A program made the translations under genes and the position numbers. DNA of 64,000 bases. Source: Bacillota bacterium (GTDB lineage: Bacteria > Bacillota > Clostridia > Christensenellales > SZUA-584). The notes under the pieces are model-generated. The model saw nothing but the letters and a program-made list of their open reading frames with translations, made no database searches and had not been told where the DNA came from. Positions 35,396-43,536 of this stretch are shown here, piece after piece. The stretch spans positions 97,992 to 161,991 of the forward strand of contig JAEYOE010000010.1 in NCBI GenBank assembly GCA_023412005.1, written 5' to 3'. The number at the start of each line of letters is the position of its first letter. Position 1 is the stretch's first letter.

Positions 35396-35827
35396 TTATT
35401 CAATAGGCGGCTGCATTGGCGCTGCCTGCGGTTTCTCTTTAATCAGCGCAAAGATGCCGCCCAGCGTGAACAGCACCATTGAGAAAAATCCGCCCGTTAG
35501 CACGAGGCTCACACCCGCCGCAACGATCATCAGCACGCCCGCTGTTACCGTGTTCTTCTTCACCATGGTGCCCCCGATAAGCCCGAGAACGCCGCAGCCC
35601 GCCTTGAGCATGCCAAAGATGATAACCACAATACCAACGATATTAAGAGACCAGTCAAACAAACCGGCGCCGAAAAACGGTATATCCACATCAAAGCGTC
35701 TTACAAAATTCCAAATTCCGCTTGAATTCAAACACATCATCAGAATTCCGCCGACAACACAAAGCAGCGCGCCAAACAGCGACAACGCCCCGCCAACGAT
35801 ACCCAAAATCGAACTTGCTTTTTTCAT
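35396..35827 (-). CDS. DUF4064-type membrane protein, copy 2
   Basis: 143 residues, four hydrophobic segments. It shares the KKASSILGIVGGALSLFGAL start, NTVTAGVLMIVAAGVSL and TLGGIFALIKEKPQ with copy 1; the extracellular loop between helices 1 and 2 differs. ATG 35827 is chosen over a TTG two codons up because GGAGG lies seven bases before it. Function unknown. Confidence 0.7.
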   Translation of the reverse strand: MKKASSILGIVGGALSLFGALLCVVGGILMMCLNSSGIWNFVRRFDVDIPFFGAGLFDWSLNIVGIVVIIFGMLKAGCGVLGLIGGTMVKKNTVTAGVLMIVAAGVSLVLTGGFFSMVLFTLGGIFALIKEKPQAAPMQPPIE

Positions 35828-35950
35828 AATCAATCCTCCACGCGATTAAGCCAATAACACATAATAAATTAAATTTTATTATACAATATATGGCCAAATT
35901 TCACAACTGAGAACGGGGTTTTATCTTTCGGCAGAACGGGGTTTTATCTT

Positions 35951-36751
35951 TCAGCTTCCCGACGTGGTATGCCCGGTACCCGCTGTATCTTTAACAATCA
36001 GCTTAAAGCTCTGCTTCATCACGCCAGCCAGCGCTTTTCCCCAAAATGCCCGAAGGCCTGTTACCGGATAGAAGTAGGCTGGCCTTTCGTGGTAGTACTC
36101 ATAATCGGCAGGGCATTCTTTCTTATACGACTGATAACGGGTCAGGGATTTAAACGCGCCAAAGTATGAAAAATCCACAAATCCCGGCTTGTGCCGCTTA
36201 TTTACCTGCATGGATGCATAGAACGCTTTGGCCGTTTTTTTAAGCTTTTTAGCCGCTTTGTTTTCCAGCATCGGCATGGAAATCGGCGGCATCGGTATGC
36301 CGAGCTTCAGTGATTTTTTTGCGCCGGCAGCCAGCAGCGCCAATTGGCCGAGTGCTTCTTTCAAACCGACCAAACCGCCAACCGTGGATACGGCCAAAAA
36401 TGACTGATCGAAAAAGCACGGGCGGTGCAGCGTATACGCAAAACGATCGATAAAGTTTTTCATCAGCGCTGGCACGCCCATCGCGTAGGTTGGCGCCGCG
36501 AGTATAATGCCGTCAGCCGCTATCATCTTATCATAAATCATATCGCGGTCATCCTTGAGCGGGCAGGTGTCTTTCCCTTTTGCAAAGCATCCGAAACATC
36601 CTTTGCACATTTTAATATCACAGTCTGCCAAAAACAAATAGTCAAAACTAATGGTGTTATCAATACCAAGCAGTACATCTTTAATGCGCTCAACCGTTTT
36701 GTATGTGTTGCCCTTCTTGCGCGGGCTGCCCATTATTGCGATAATTTTCAT
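35951..36751 (-). CDS. NADPH-dependent FMN reductase / flavodoxin-fold oxidoreductase
   Basis: 266 residues. The FMN phosphate loop is MGSPRKKGNT near the N-terminus; the cysteine cluster CKGCFGCFAKGKDTC resembles iron-sulfur flavoproteins and related oxidoreductases, and APTYAMGVPALMKNFIDRF lines the flavin. The C-terminal ~90 residues are an extension beyond the core fold. It follows the tetR gene by 3 bases, with AAGGAG inside the tetR end, so both form one operon. The substrate is unknown; redox detoxification is an inference. Confidence 0.82.
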   Translation of the reverse strand: MKIIAIMGSPRKKGNTYKTVERIKDVLLGIDNTISFDYLFLADCDIKMCKGCFGCFAKGKDTCPLKDDRDMIYDKMIAADGIILAAPTYAMGVPALMKNFIDRFAYTLHRPCFFDQSFLAVSTVGGLVGLKEALGQLALLAAGAKKSLKLGIPMPPISMPMLENKAAKKLKKTAKAFYASMQVNKRHKPGFVDFSYFGAFKSLTRYQSYKKECPADYEYYHERPAYFYPVTGLRAFWGKALAGVMKQSFKLIVKDTAGTGHTTSGS

Positions 36752-36754
36752 ACT

Positions 36755-37360
36755 TTAATCTCCTTGTTTTAAAACAGTTCGCACAAAAAATTCGTTGTGC
36801 TGTTTCATCTTTTCGTCGATGACGTCAAGACTGGGGCCGGAATTCAGAAAGTTTTGCTCAAAATAAAGGTAAACAATATAAGCGCAGTATTCTTCCGCAA
36901 GAACCTGTGTATTTACATTGTCGATCATTCCCTGTGCATGCATCATATCAAGAACGCATTTTGTGGCCTGCACCGGTTTCACCGTCATCTCCTGCAGCAG
37001 GAATTCCCGGGCAGTGCTGCTGCGAAGCTGCTCCATTGTAATAATCTTGGCGATTTTCAGCACAGTCGGCTCCCACATGATTTTTTTGAATTGCTCGTAG
37101 GCGAGCGTGAAATACTCGTTCAATGTTTTAAAATCCGGAATTACTATTTCTGTTTGCCTGAGCTTTTCTTGAAAAAAAGCGAATATGCTCTCCAAAATGG
37201 CTTCTTTGCTCTCATAATGCTTATACAGCGAGCTTGCCTTAATGCCCACCTCACCGGCGATTTCACGCATAGAAACGTCTTTAAACCCATACTGCGAGAA
37301 TAGATCAATCGCAATACCTAGAATCCTTTGCTTTGTTGAACGTAATTCTGACCGGGCCAT
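36755..37360 (-). CDS. TetR-family transcriptional regulator
   Basis: 201 residues. N-terminal helix-turn-helix: TKQRILGIAIDLFSQYGF, VSMREIAGEVGIKASSLYKHYESKE. The frame is open to 37399, but GGAGGAGG lies directly before ATG 37360 and the upstream start would overlap the promoter, so 37360 is used. An 18-bp palindrome inside its promoter implies autorepression together with the flavoprotein gene. Confidence 0.9.
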   Translation of the reverse strand: MARSELRSTKQRILGIAIDLFSQYGFKDVSMREIAGEVGIKASSLYKHYESKEAILESIFAFFQEKLRQTEIVIPDFKTLNEYFTLAYEQFKKIMWEPTVLKIAKIITMEQLRSSTAREFLLQEMTVKPVQATKCVLDMMHAQGMIDNVNTQVLAEEYCAYIVYLYFEQNFLNSGPSLDVIDEKMKQHNEFFVRTVLKQGD

Positions 37361-37394
37361 GCCTCCTCCTTTTTGGCTAACGATTGTTATCCTC

Positions 37395-37423
37395 ATCATA
37401 AGCTAACGCTCATTAGCTGTCAA
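37395..37423 (-). promoter_or_regulatory. tetR promoter with operator in the spacer
   Basis: Minus strand TTGACA (37423-37418), 17-bp spacer, TATGAT (37400-37395). The spacer is filled by AGCTAA-N6-TTAGCT (37401-37418), so a bound TetR dimer would block RNA polymerase directly. Confidence 0.8.
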
Positions 37424-37443
37424 TAATAATTTTGAAAAAGATA

Positions 37444-37494
37444 TTGACAATCATTTCACAATCTTTTATACTGATATTGTGAAATGATTCACAA
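37444..37494 (+). promoter_or_regulatory. adhE: adhE promoter with two Rex-type operators
   Basis: TTGACA (37444-37449), 17-bp spacer, TATACT (37467-37472). A perfect Rex box TTGTGAAATGATTCACAA lies at 37477-37494, over the start site. A second, imperfect one (TTGACAATCATTTCACAA, 37444-37461) overlaps the -35 box. Rex leaves these sites when NADH is high, so adhE should rise when reducing power accumulates. rex itself is not in the window. Confidence 0.88.
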
Positions 37495-37575
37495 TAATCG
37501 GATGCATATAGCATCCACCTTTCGGGTAATTAAACCTTATGGGTTTATATAAAATTTACGACAAGGAGAATAGTC

Positions 37576-40164
37576 ATGGACAAAAAAGCGGAAGATTTGA
37601 CCGCTGTTATTGACGGTCTCGTAAAGAACGCCAACGACGCTTTAAAAGCCTATATGGCAATGGATCAGCGTCAGGTCGACGACATGGTGCATGCGATGAC
37701 GCTCGCCGGTCTTGATAATCACATGCGCCTAGCGAAGATGGCTGTGGAGGAAACAGGACGCGGTGTGTTTGAAGACAAGGTGATCAAGAACATATTCGCC
37801 ACCGAGTATATCTGGCACAGCATCAAGGATCAAAAGACCGTCGGCATTGTAGACGAAAGTGAGCTTGAAGGCTACGTGGAGGTTGCGGAGCCGGTCGGCA
37901 TTATCGCGGGCGTTACGCCCGTCACCAACCCCACATCCACCACAATGTTTAAAGCGCTGATTGCCGCCAAAACGCGCAACCCGATCATATTCGCGTTTCA
38001 CCCATCCGCGCAAAAATGCTCGGTGGAGTCGGCCAAAGTGCTGCGCGACGCGGCAGAAAAGCACGGAGGCCCCAAAAACCTGATTCAATGGATCGAAACA
38101 CCGTCTATCGAGGCAACCAACGCGCTGATGAACCATCCGAGCGTGTCTTTAATACTCGCCACGGGCGGCTCCGGTATGGTGAGAAGCGCATACAGCGCGG
38201 GCAAACCGGCGCTGGGTGTGGGCCCCGGCAACGTGCCTTGCTATATCCATAAGGATGTGGATATCGAACGTGCCTGCACCGACCTCATCATATCAAAAAC
38301 CTTCGACAACGGTATGATCTGCGCATCTGAGCAGGCCGCCATAGTCCACAAGGATATCGCACCCGCATTCGAAGCCACGATGAAACGTCTTGGATGCGTA
38401 TTCTTAAACGACGATGACACGGTCAAGCTCACAAGCTACGCGATCAACACGGCAAAAATGACAGTGAACCCCGAGGTCGTCGGCAAGCCTGCGGCATGGA
38501 TTGCCGAAAAAGCCGGGCTTAAGGTTCCTGCCGATACCAAGATACTGCTCGCCAAGCTCCCAAAACCCGATCTTGCGTATCCGTTGTCATTGGAGAAGCT
38601 CTCCCCCGTGCTCGCCTATTTCGTTGCAAAGGACGAAAAGCAGGGCTTTGAGTATGCAAATAAAATGCTGGAGCTCGGCGGCCTTGGGCACAGCGCCGTG
38701 ATTCACGCCAACAACGAAGCGCTCACCGTTGCGTACGGCGAAGCCATGAAGGTGGGCCGCGTCATTGTCAACTCCCCCTCGTCTCAGGGTGCCATCGGCG
38801 ATATTTACAACACGAATACCCCGTCTCTGACGCTCGGATGCGGATCTTTCGGACGCAACTCGACCACGTCCAACATCTCGTCGATCAATCTGCTGAACAA
38901 GAAGCGCATCGCGCAGAGGAGGGAGAACATGCAGTGGTTTAAGATTCCGCCGAAGATTTATTTCCAAAACAATTCCGTGCAGTACCTCGCGTCGATGCCG
39001 AACATCAGCCGCGCGTTTATCGTGACCGACCCGGTGATGGTGAAGCTCGGATACATTGATAAGGTACTTCATTACCTCAGAAAACGAGACGTGTACTGTC
39101 ACAGCGAGATCTTCGCCGATGTGGAGCCGGATCCGTCGGTCGATACCATCATGCGCGGCGTGGACGCGATGAATCGGTTTCACCCGGATGTGATCATTGC
39201 GCTCGGCGGCGGCAGCGCGATTGACGCGGCCAAGGGCATGTGGCTGTTTTACGAACACCCCGAAACTGATTTCGAGGGTCTGCGTCTGAAGTTCCTTGAT
39301 ATCCGCAAGCGTGCTTTCCTGTTCCCGAACCTTGGGAAAAAGGCACAGCTCGTCGCGATACCCACAACGTCGGGCACAGGTTCAGAGGTGACTTCGTTCT
39401 CGGTGATCACTGACAAGGCTAACGGCAATGTGAAGTACCCGCTGGCGGATTACGAGCTGACGCCGGATGTGGCGATTATTGACCCGCAGTTTGTGCGCAC
39501 CATGCCCAAAGCCATCACGGCAGACACCGGCATGGACGTTTTAACCCACGCGATTGAAGCGTATGTATCGATACTCGCGTCGGACTACACCAACGGCCTT
39601 GCAATAAAGGCGATAGAGCTGGTGTTTAAATACCTGCGCCGCTCGTATAACGACCCAGAGGATACGGTGGCGCGCGAGAAGATGCACAACGCGTCTTGCA
39701 TCGCGGGCATGGCGTTTACCAACGCGTTCCTTGGCATCAACCATTCGCTCGCGCACAAGCTGGGCGGCGAGTATCACATTCCGCATGGGCGCGCCAACGC
39801 GATATTGCTGCCGCATGTGATTGCGTACAACGCACAGACACCGACCAAGTTCGCGATATTCCCCAAGTACGGCAAGTTCGTGGCGGACGAGCGCTACGCG
39901 CAGATATCGCGGTATCTCGGGTTTGGCGGCACAACGAAGGAAGAGCAGGTCGCCAGCCTCATCAGAGAGGTTAAAAGCCTCATGAAGGATCTGGGGATAC
40001 CGATGACGATTGCCGAGACGGGCGTGGATGAAAAAGAGTTCATTTCGAAGCTCGAAGGCCTTTCGGAGCGTGCGTTTGAGGACCAGTGCACCACGGCCAA
40101 CCCGCGTTACCCGCTCGTCACCGAGCTCGCGGATATCTACAAAAAAGCGTATTACGGAAAGTAA
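37576..40164 (+). CDS. adhE: Bifunctional aldehyde-alcohol dehydrogenase AdhE
   Basis: 862 residues, the usual size. The N-terminal half is CoA-acylating acetaldehyde dehydrogenase with the catalytic cysteine in DNGMICASEQA and VGPGNVPCYI. The C-terminal half is an iron-dependent alcohol dehydrogenase: GGGSAIDAAKGMW for NAD, and metal ligands in DVLTHAIEAYVS, GINHSLAHKLGG and IPHGRANAILLPH. It converts acetyl-CoA to ethanol, regenerating NAD. It usually forms spirosome filaments. SD AAGGAG. Monocistronic with its own terminator. Confidence 0.97.
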   Translation: MDKKAEDLTAVIDGLVKNANDALKAYMAMDQRQVDDMVHAMTLAGLDNHMRLAKMAVEETGRGVFEDKVIKNIFATEYIWHSIKDQKTVGIVDESELEGYVEVAEPVGIIAGVTPVTNPTSTTMFKALIAAKTRNPIIFAFHPSAQKCSVESAKVLRDAAEKHGGPKNLIQWIETPSIEATNALMNHPSVSLILATGGSGMVRSAYSAGKPALGVGPGNVPCYIHKDVDIERACTDLIISKTFDNGMICASEQAAIVHKDIAPAFEATMKRLGCVFLNDDDTVKLTSYAINTAKMTVNPEVVGKPAAWIAEKAGLKVPADTKILLAKLPKPDLAYPLSLEKLSPVLAYFVAKDEKQGFEYANKMLELGGLGHSAVIHANNEALTVAYGEAMKVGRVIVNSPSSQGAIGDIYNTNTPSLTLGCGSFGRNSTTSNISSINLLNKKRIAQRRENMQWFKIPPKIYFQNNSVQYLASMPNISRAFIVTDPVMVKLGYIDKVLHYLRKRDVYCHSEIFADVEPDPSVDTIMRGVDAMNRFHPDVIIALGGGSAIDAAKGMWLFYEHPETDFEGLRLKFLDIRKRAFLFPNLGKKAQLVAIPTTSGTGSEVTSFSVITDKANGNVKYPLADYELTPDVAIIDPQFVRTMPKAITADTGMDVLTHAIEAYVSILASDYTNGLAIKAIELVFKYLRRSYNDPEDTVAREKMHNASCIAGMAFTNAFLGINHSLAHKLGGEYHIPHGRANAILLPHVIAYNAQTPTKFAIFPKYGKFVADERYAQISRYLGFGGTTKEEQVASLIREVKSLMKDLGIPMTIAETGVDEKEFISKLEGLSERAFEDQCTTANPRYPLVTELADIYKKAYYGK

Positions 40165-40178
40165 CTTCTTCCCAGCAT

Positions 40179-40210
40179 GAAGAGGCAGCCTTCGGGCTGC
40201 TTCTTTTTTT
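40179..40210 (+). terminator. adhE terminator
   Basis: AGAGGCAGCC, TTCG tetraloop, GGCTGCTTCT and a T-run, 15 bases past the stop. Confidence 0.93.
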
Positions 40211-40246
40211 GAGTGTTAACGGCGTATCTTACGGACAAAACCCACA

Positions 40247-40276
40247 GCAAAAAGGCGGCCACTCAGCCGCCTCTTT
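40247..40276 (-). terminator. Terminator of the encapsulin operon
   Basis: Minus strand AGGCGGC, loop TGAGTG, GCCGCCT and TTTTT. It lies 10 bases beyond the cysteine desulfurase stop and faces the adhE terminator. Confidence 0.85.
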
Positions 40277-40285
40277 ACTTCTATG

Positions 40286-41677
40286 TTAACGTCCGGCCAG
40301 CTCGCGCACCGCGCGAACCAGCGCGTCGATATCCTCATATGTGTTGTAAAGCCCGAGCGCCGCACGTGCCGCACTTTTTAGGCCAAAATGCGCCAGCGCA
40401 GGCTGCGCGCAGTGATGCCCCGCGCGTATCGCGATGCCGTGGTTATTAAGCTGTTGGGCAATCGTCATCGGCTCGGCCGTATCCATCACAAACGCCGCAA
40501 CACTCGTTTTGGTTTTCGATGTACCGATCAATCTGAGCCCTTTGATACGCGACAGTCCCTCCATCATGTACTGCGTGAGTGAGCGTTCAAACGTCGAGAC
40601 TCTTTCCATACCCACGTTGTTTAAATAGTCAATCGCCGCGCCAAGGCCAATCGCGTCCGCAATATTGCCCGTGCCTGCCTCAAACTTCGCGGGCAGCGGC
40701 TGATACTGCGTTTGCTCAAAGCTCACGTTTTGTATCATTCCCCCGCCGCTCTGATACGGCGGCATCGCGTCGAGCAGCGCTTTTTTGCCGTACAGCACGC
40801 CGATGCCCGTCGGTGCGTACACCTTATGCCCCGAGAACACGAAGAAATCCGCGTCCATCTCCTGCACATTGATCGGCATGTGCGGCGCAGACTGCGCACC
40901 GTCCACAAGTATCAGCGCATCATGCCGGTGAGCCATGTCGGCAAGCTGCCGAACAGGATTGATCGTCCCCAGCACGTTCGACACGTGCGCCACGCAAATG
41001 AGCTTCGTTCTCGGGGTGAAAAGCTGCTCGAAAGCAAACAGCTTCAAATCACCATGTGAATCCATCGGGGCCGCTTTTATCACCGCGCCTGTTTTCTCGG
41101 CCACACGCTGCCACGGCACAATGTTGGAATGGTGCTCCATCTCAGTTAAAATAATTTCATCGCCCGGCGCAAGACAGGCCATGCCCCAGCTTGCTGCCAC
41201 GAGATTAATCCCCTCTGTCGCGCCGCGAACGAAAACGATTTCGTCCGCGGATGATGCGCCGATAAAATCGCGCACCTTGCCGCGCGCTTCTTCATAACAC
41301 ATCGTCGCATGCTGCGCGAGCGTATGCGCGCCGCGATGCACATTGGAGTTGCACGTGCTGTAATAACGGCTCACCGCGTCAATCACACACTGCGGCTTTT
41401 GGGTCGTGGCCGCGTTATCAAGCCACACAAGCGGCCTGCCGTTCACCTTGCTTTTAAATATAGGGAAATCATCGCGTACGAACAACGCCGATCGCGTCGG
41501 CTCCTCTGCCGCATCCGGCATACGCTGCGGCATAAAATAATAGGGTGTCTCGGGGCAGCGCTCGCTCTGCACAAGCTGAGCCCCGCCGCGATAAAACCGG
41601 TTTGCCATTGTGCTAAGCTCTGTCTGCGCGTTTGGCTGCATACCTCTTTCAAACCACGGCGTATTATTTGTAATCAT
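40286..41677 (-). CDS. Encapsulin-associated cysteine desulfurase (SufS-like, extended N-terminus)
   Basis: 463 residues. It removes sulfur from cysteine, giving alanine and a persulfide. The SufS body starts at DDFPIFKSKVNG; PLP lysine 285 is in FSGHKVYAPTG, His182/His183 in MEHHSNIVPW, and the catalytic Cys423 in AIRAGHHCAQPAL. Before it is a ~70-residue extension rich in Pro, Gln, Arg and Glu with no fold signal, absent from ordinary SufS; in Family 2A encapsulins such a disordered tail loads the enzyme into the shell. It overlaps the shell gene by 14 bases. ATG 41677 follows GAGGTGGG; ATG 41698 lacks a ribosome site. No sufBCDU genes are nearby, arguing against a plain Fe-S role. Confidence 0.92.
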   Translation of the reverse strand: MITNNTPWFERGMQPNAQTELSTMANRFYRGGAQLVQSERCPETPYYFMPQRMPDAAEEPTRSALFVRDDFPIFKSKVNGRPLVWLDNAATTQKPQCVIDAVSRYYSTCNSNVHRGAHTLAQHATMCYEEARGKVRDFIGASSADEIVFVRGATEGINLVAASWGMACLAPGDEIILTEMEHHSNIVPWQRVAEKTGAVIKAAPMDSHGDLKLFAFEQLFTPRTKLICVAHVSNVLGTINPVRQLADMAHRHDALILVDGAQSAPHMPINVQEMDADFFVFSGHKVYAPTGIGVLYGKKALLDAMPPYQSGGGMIQNVSFEQTQYQPLPAKFEAGTGNIADAIGLGAAIDYLNNVGMERVSTFERSLTQYMMEGLSRIKGLRLIGTSKTKTSVAAFVMDTAEPMTIAQQLNNHGIAIRAGHHCAQPALAHFGLKSAARAALGLYNTYEDIDALVRAVRELAGR

Positions 41678-42650
41678 AATAGTTTCCCACCTCAACATTC
41701 TCGAGAACGCCCAATGCGTCGTCCGCGAGCACTGCGATAGAGAAATACAGGCTTAGTATATACGAGGCAATGCCCCTGTTGTCGATGCCGCCGAGCTTCA
41801 TCGAAAGGCTGGGCACCTGCGTTTCATCCGGAATACCCGGCTGGTGCAAGCCCACCACGCCCTGTTCCTTTTCGCCCACGCGTACCAGCAGGATGTTGGT
41901 GCGTCCGCTAGGTGCGCTTTGATACGCGCGGTTGCCCACGAGCAGCTTATCGCATGGCACCATCGGTACGCCGCGCCATGTTATAAATGGAGACCCAAAG
42001 ATGTTCACCGCCACCGGCGGTACGCCGCGCCGCGTGCATTCGCGCCCAAAAGCCGCAATGGCGCGCGGGTGCGCAAGAAAAAACGCGGGCTTTTTCCACA
42101 CCTTTGAGAGAAGCTCATCCATGTCATCCGGCATCGGTGCGCCGCGCCGTGCTTTCACGCGCATATCCGGCGATGCCGCGTTTAACAAACCGAATTCCAT
42201 GTTGTTGATCAGTTCCCACTCCTGCCGTTCTTTCATCGTTTCTATCGTCAGGCGTAACTGCTCCTGTTTTTGATCAATCGGGCTGTTGAAAATATCTGTC
42301 ACGTTGGTATTGAGCCTTAAAATCGACTGGATCATGCCCAGCATGTATTCTTTTGGATCTTCCTCGTAATCGGGGTATGTTTCGCTGATGCTGTCTTCGT
42401 TGATTGGCCTGTGATTGGCCGCAATCATCTTCTCTCCATATTCATTCACCGATTCGTTCATTTCATTTGCGCGTTTAATGCGGTTCACACGGTAAATGCC
42501 CGCTTCCACGCTCACCCACGGCAGAAAATCCAAAAACCATCGCGGTGTGATGCTGTCCATCATCGGCGTTGTCTTTGTTGTATTTGAAAGCCTTCGGGCT
42601 GCGCTTGGATACAGGCTCATATGCGTCATGCTCGGGTCGTATTGATTCAT
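41664..42650 (-). CDS. Family 2A encapsulin shell protein
   Basis: 328 residues of HK97-fold nanocompartment shell. Diagnostic segments: AARRLSNTTKTTP and ITPRWFLDFLPWVSVEAGIYRVNR at the N-arm, QEQLRLTIETMKERQEWELINN, PDDMDELLSKVWKKPAFFLAHPRAIAAFGRECTRRGVPP in two stretches, WRGVPMVPCDK, VGEKEQGVVGLHQPGIPDE, and the end ADDALGVLENVEVG. The cyclic-nucleotide-binding insert of Family 2B is missing, so it is type 2A. Sixty such subunits would be expected to form a T=1 shell. No phage head, portal or protease genes flank it, so it is not a prophage capsid. SD GAAGGTGA at ATG 42650. Confidence 0.93.
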   Translation of the reverse strand: MNQYDPSMTHMSLYPSAARRLSNTTKTTPMMDSITPRWFLDFLPWVSVEAGIYRVNRIKRANEMNESVNEYGEKMIAANHRPINEDSISETYPDYEEDPKEYMLGMIQSILRLNTNVTDIFNSPIDQKQEQLRLTIETMKERQEWELINNMEFGLLNAASPDMRVKARRGAPMPDDMDELLSKVWKKPAFFLAHPRAIAAFGRECTRRGVPPVAVNIFGSPFITWRGVPMVPCDKLLVGNRAYQSAPSGRTNILLVRVGEKEQGVVGLHQPGIPDETQVPSLSMKLGGIDNRGIASYILSLYFSIAVLADDALGVLENVEVGNYYDYK

Positions 42651-43044
42651 ATCTCGTCACCTTCTTTATTCATTAAAAACCATAGCGGTCTTCTTATACT
42701 ATATGAACGCGCCGCTCGCACTGTGCCGCACGAGATAGCCTCTTCAGTTGAATGCAGCAATACAAGTCGTGATATTAAACAAATTTGTCTGCATAGATTA
42801 TACAAAGTGAAATAATGTAGGTTTAATATGGAGCGGTGAAAAAGAGAAACTAAAAAAGAAAATTAAACAGCCGCAGCAAAAAATCACGGCTTATATCGGG
42901 CTGCAAAACGAACCTCTCAGTGAAGAACCCAATATCGCTATATCATTTCAAATCAGCCTGAAGCTTATTTGCATTGTCTTTGCAATTTCACGCATGGAAA
43001 AATATAGAGACTACTGATATTGCTCTCAGCATAAAAACCATTCT
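42651..43044. other. Region upstream of encapsulin gene
   Basis: It must hold the encapsulin promoter, but no convincing hexamer pair was found on the minus strand; TATAGTATAAG near 42695-42705 is the best -10 candidate. On the plus strand an open stretch at about 42835-43017 encodes EKEKLKKKIKQPQQ..., yet it has no start codon or ribosome site and may be a gene remnant. Confidence 0.35.
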
Positions 43045-43411
43045 GTCATACCGGACGGAGCGAAACGAAGTCGACAACGTAGTGGATTGGTATCCCATGT
43101 ACAGTGCGTTTTGCTATGGGATACTTCGACAAGCTCAGTATGACAACTTCGTTATCTGCTCATCGTCTATCAGTCATATCGGGCGGAGCGAAACGAAGTC
43201 GACTACGTAGTGGATTGGTATCCCATATTCAATGCGTTTTGCTATGGTATACTTCGACAAGCTCAGTATGACAACTTCGTTGTCTGCTCATCGTCTATCA
43301 GTCATACCGGGCGGAGCGAAACGAAGTCGACTACGTAGTGGATGGGTATCCCATATTCAGTGCGTTTTGCTATGGTATACTTCGACAAGCTCAGTATGAC
43401 AACTTCGTTGT
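43045..43411. repeat. Three tandem 128-bp palindromic repeats
   Basis: Units start at 43045, 43173 and 43301, with the last cut short at about 43411. Each carries GTCATACCGG, GGAGCGAAACGAAGTCGAC, GGTATCCCAT, a GTGCGTTTTGC loop, ATGGGATAC or ATGGTATAC, TTCGACAAGCTCAGTATGAC and AACTTCGTT. The arms can fold into one long hairpin per unit. Copies differ at a few positions. No coding sense. Confidence 0.85.
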
Positions 43412-43423
43412 CCCTTCGTACCC

Positions 43424-43447
43424 AAAAAAAGAAGGGTGAGAACCCTT
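43424..43447 (-). terminator. Terminator of the Gly/Trp/Cys-rich peptide gene
   Basis: Minus strand AAGGGT, loop TCTC, ACCCTT, then CTTTTTTT. It lies 90 bases past the small peptide stop and shows that a minus-strand transcript ends here. Confidence 0.7.
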
Positions 43448-43536
43448 AATGTGAAGAATGTAGGGCCCGCCGAGAAGGCGAGCCTATTGGGCTTACAAAG
43501 CACATGAGTGCCTATAAGATGAGCCGCGCAGGCGCG

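Noticed and set aside
38587..39258. Long minus-strand frame inside adhE
   Set aside because: Antisense shadow of a highly conserved gene; composition rich in His and Arg without any domain.
41664..42650. Shell protein as a prophage major capsid protein
   Set aside because: The motif set fits Family 2 encapsulins, the adjoining gene is a desulfurase, and no portal, protease, terminase or tail gene is near.
42835..43017. Possible small plus-strand gene (EKEKLKKKIKQPQQ...)
   Set aside because: No start codon or ribosome site; at best a remnant.
43045..43411. CRISPR array
   Set aside because: The units are contiguous 128-bp copies with internal palindromes, not short repeats with unique spacers, and no cas genes are near.
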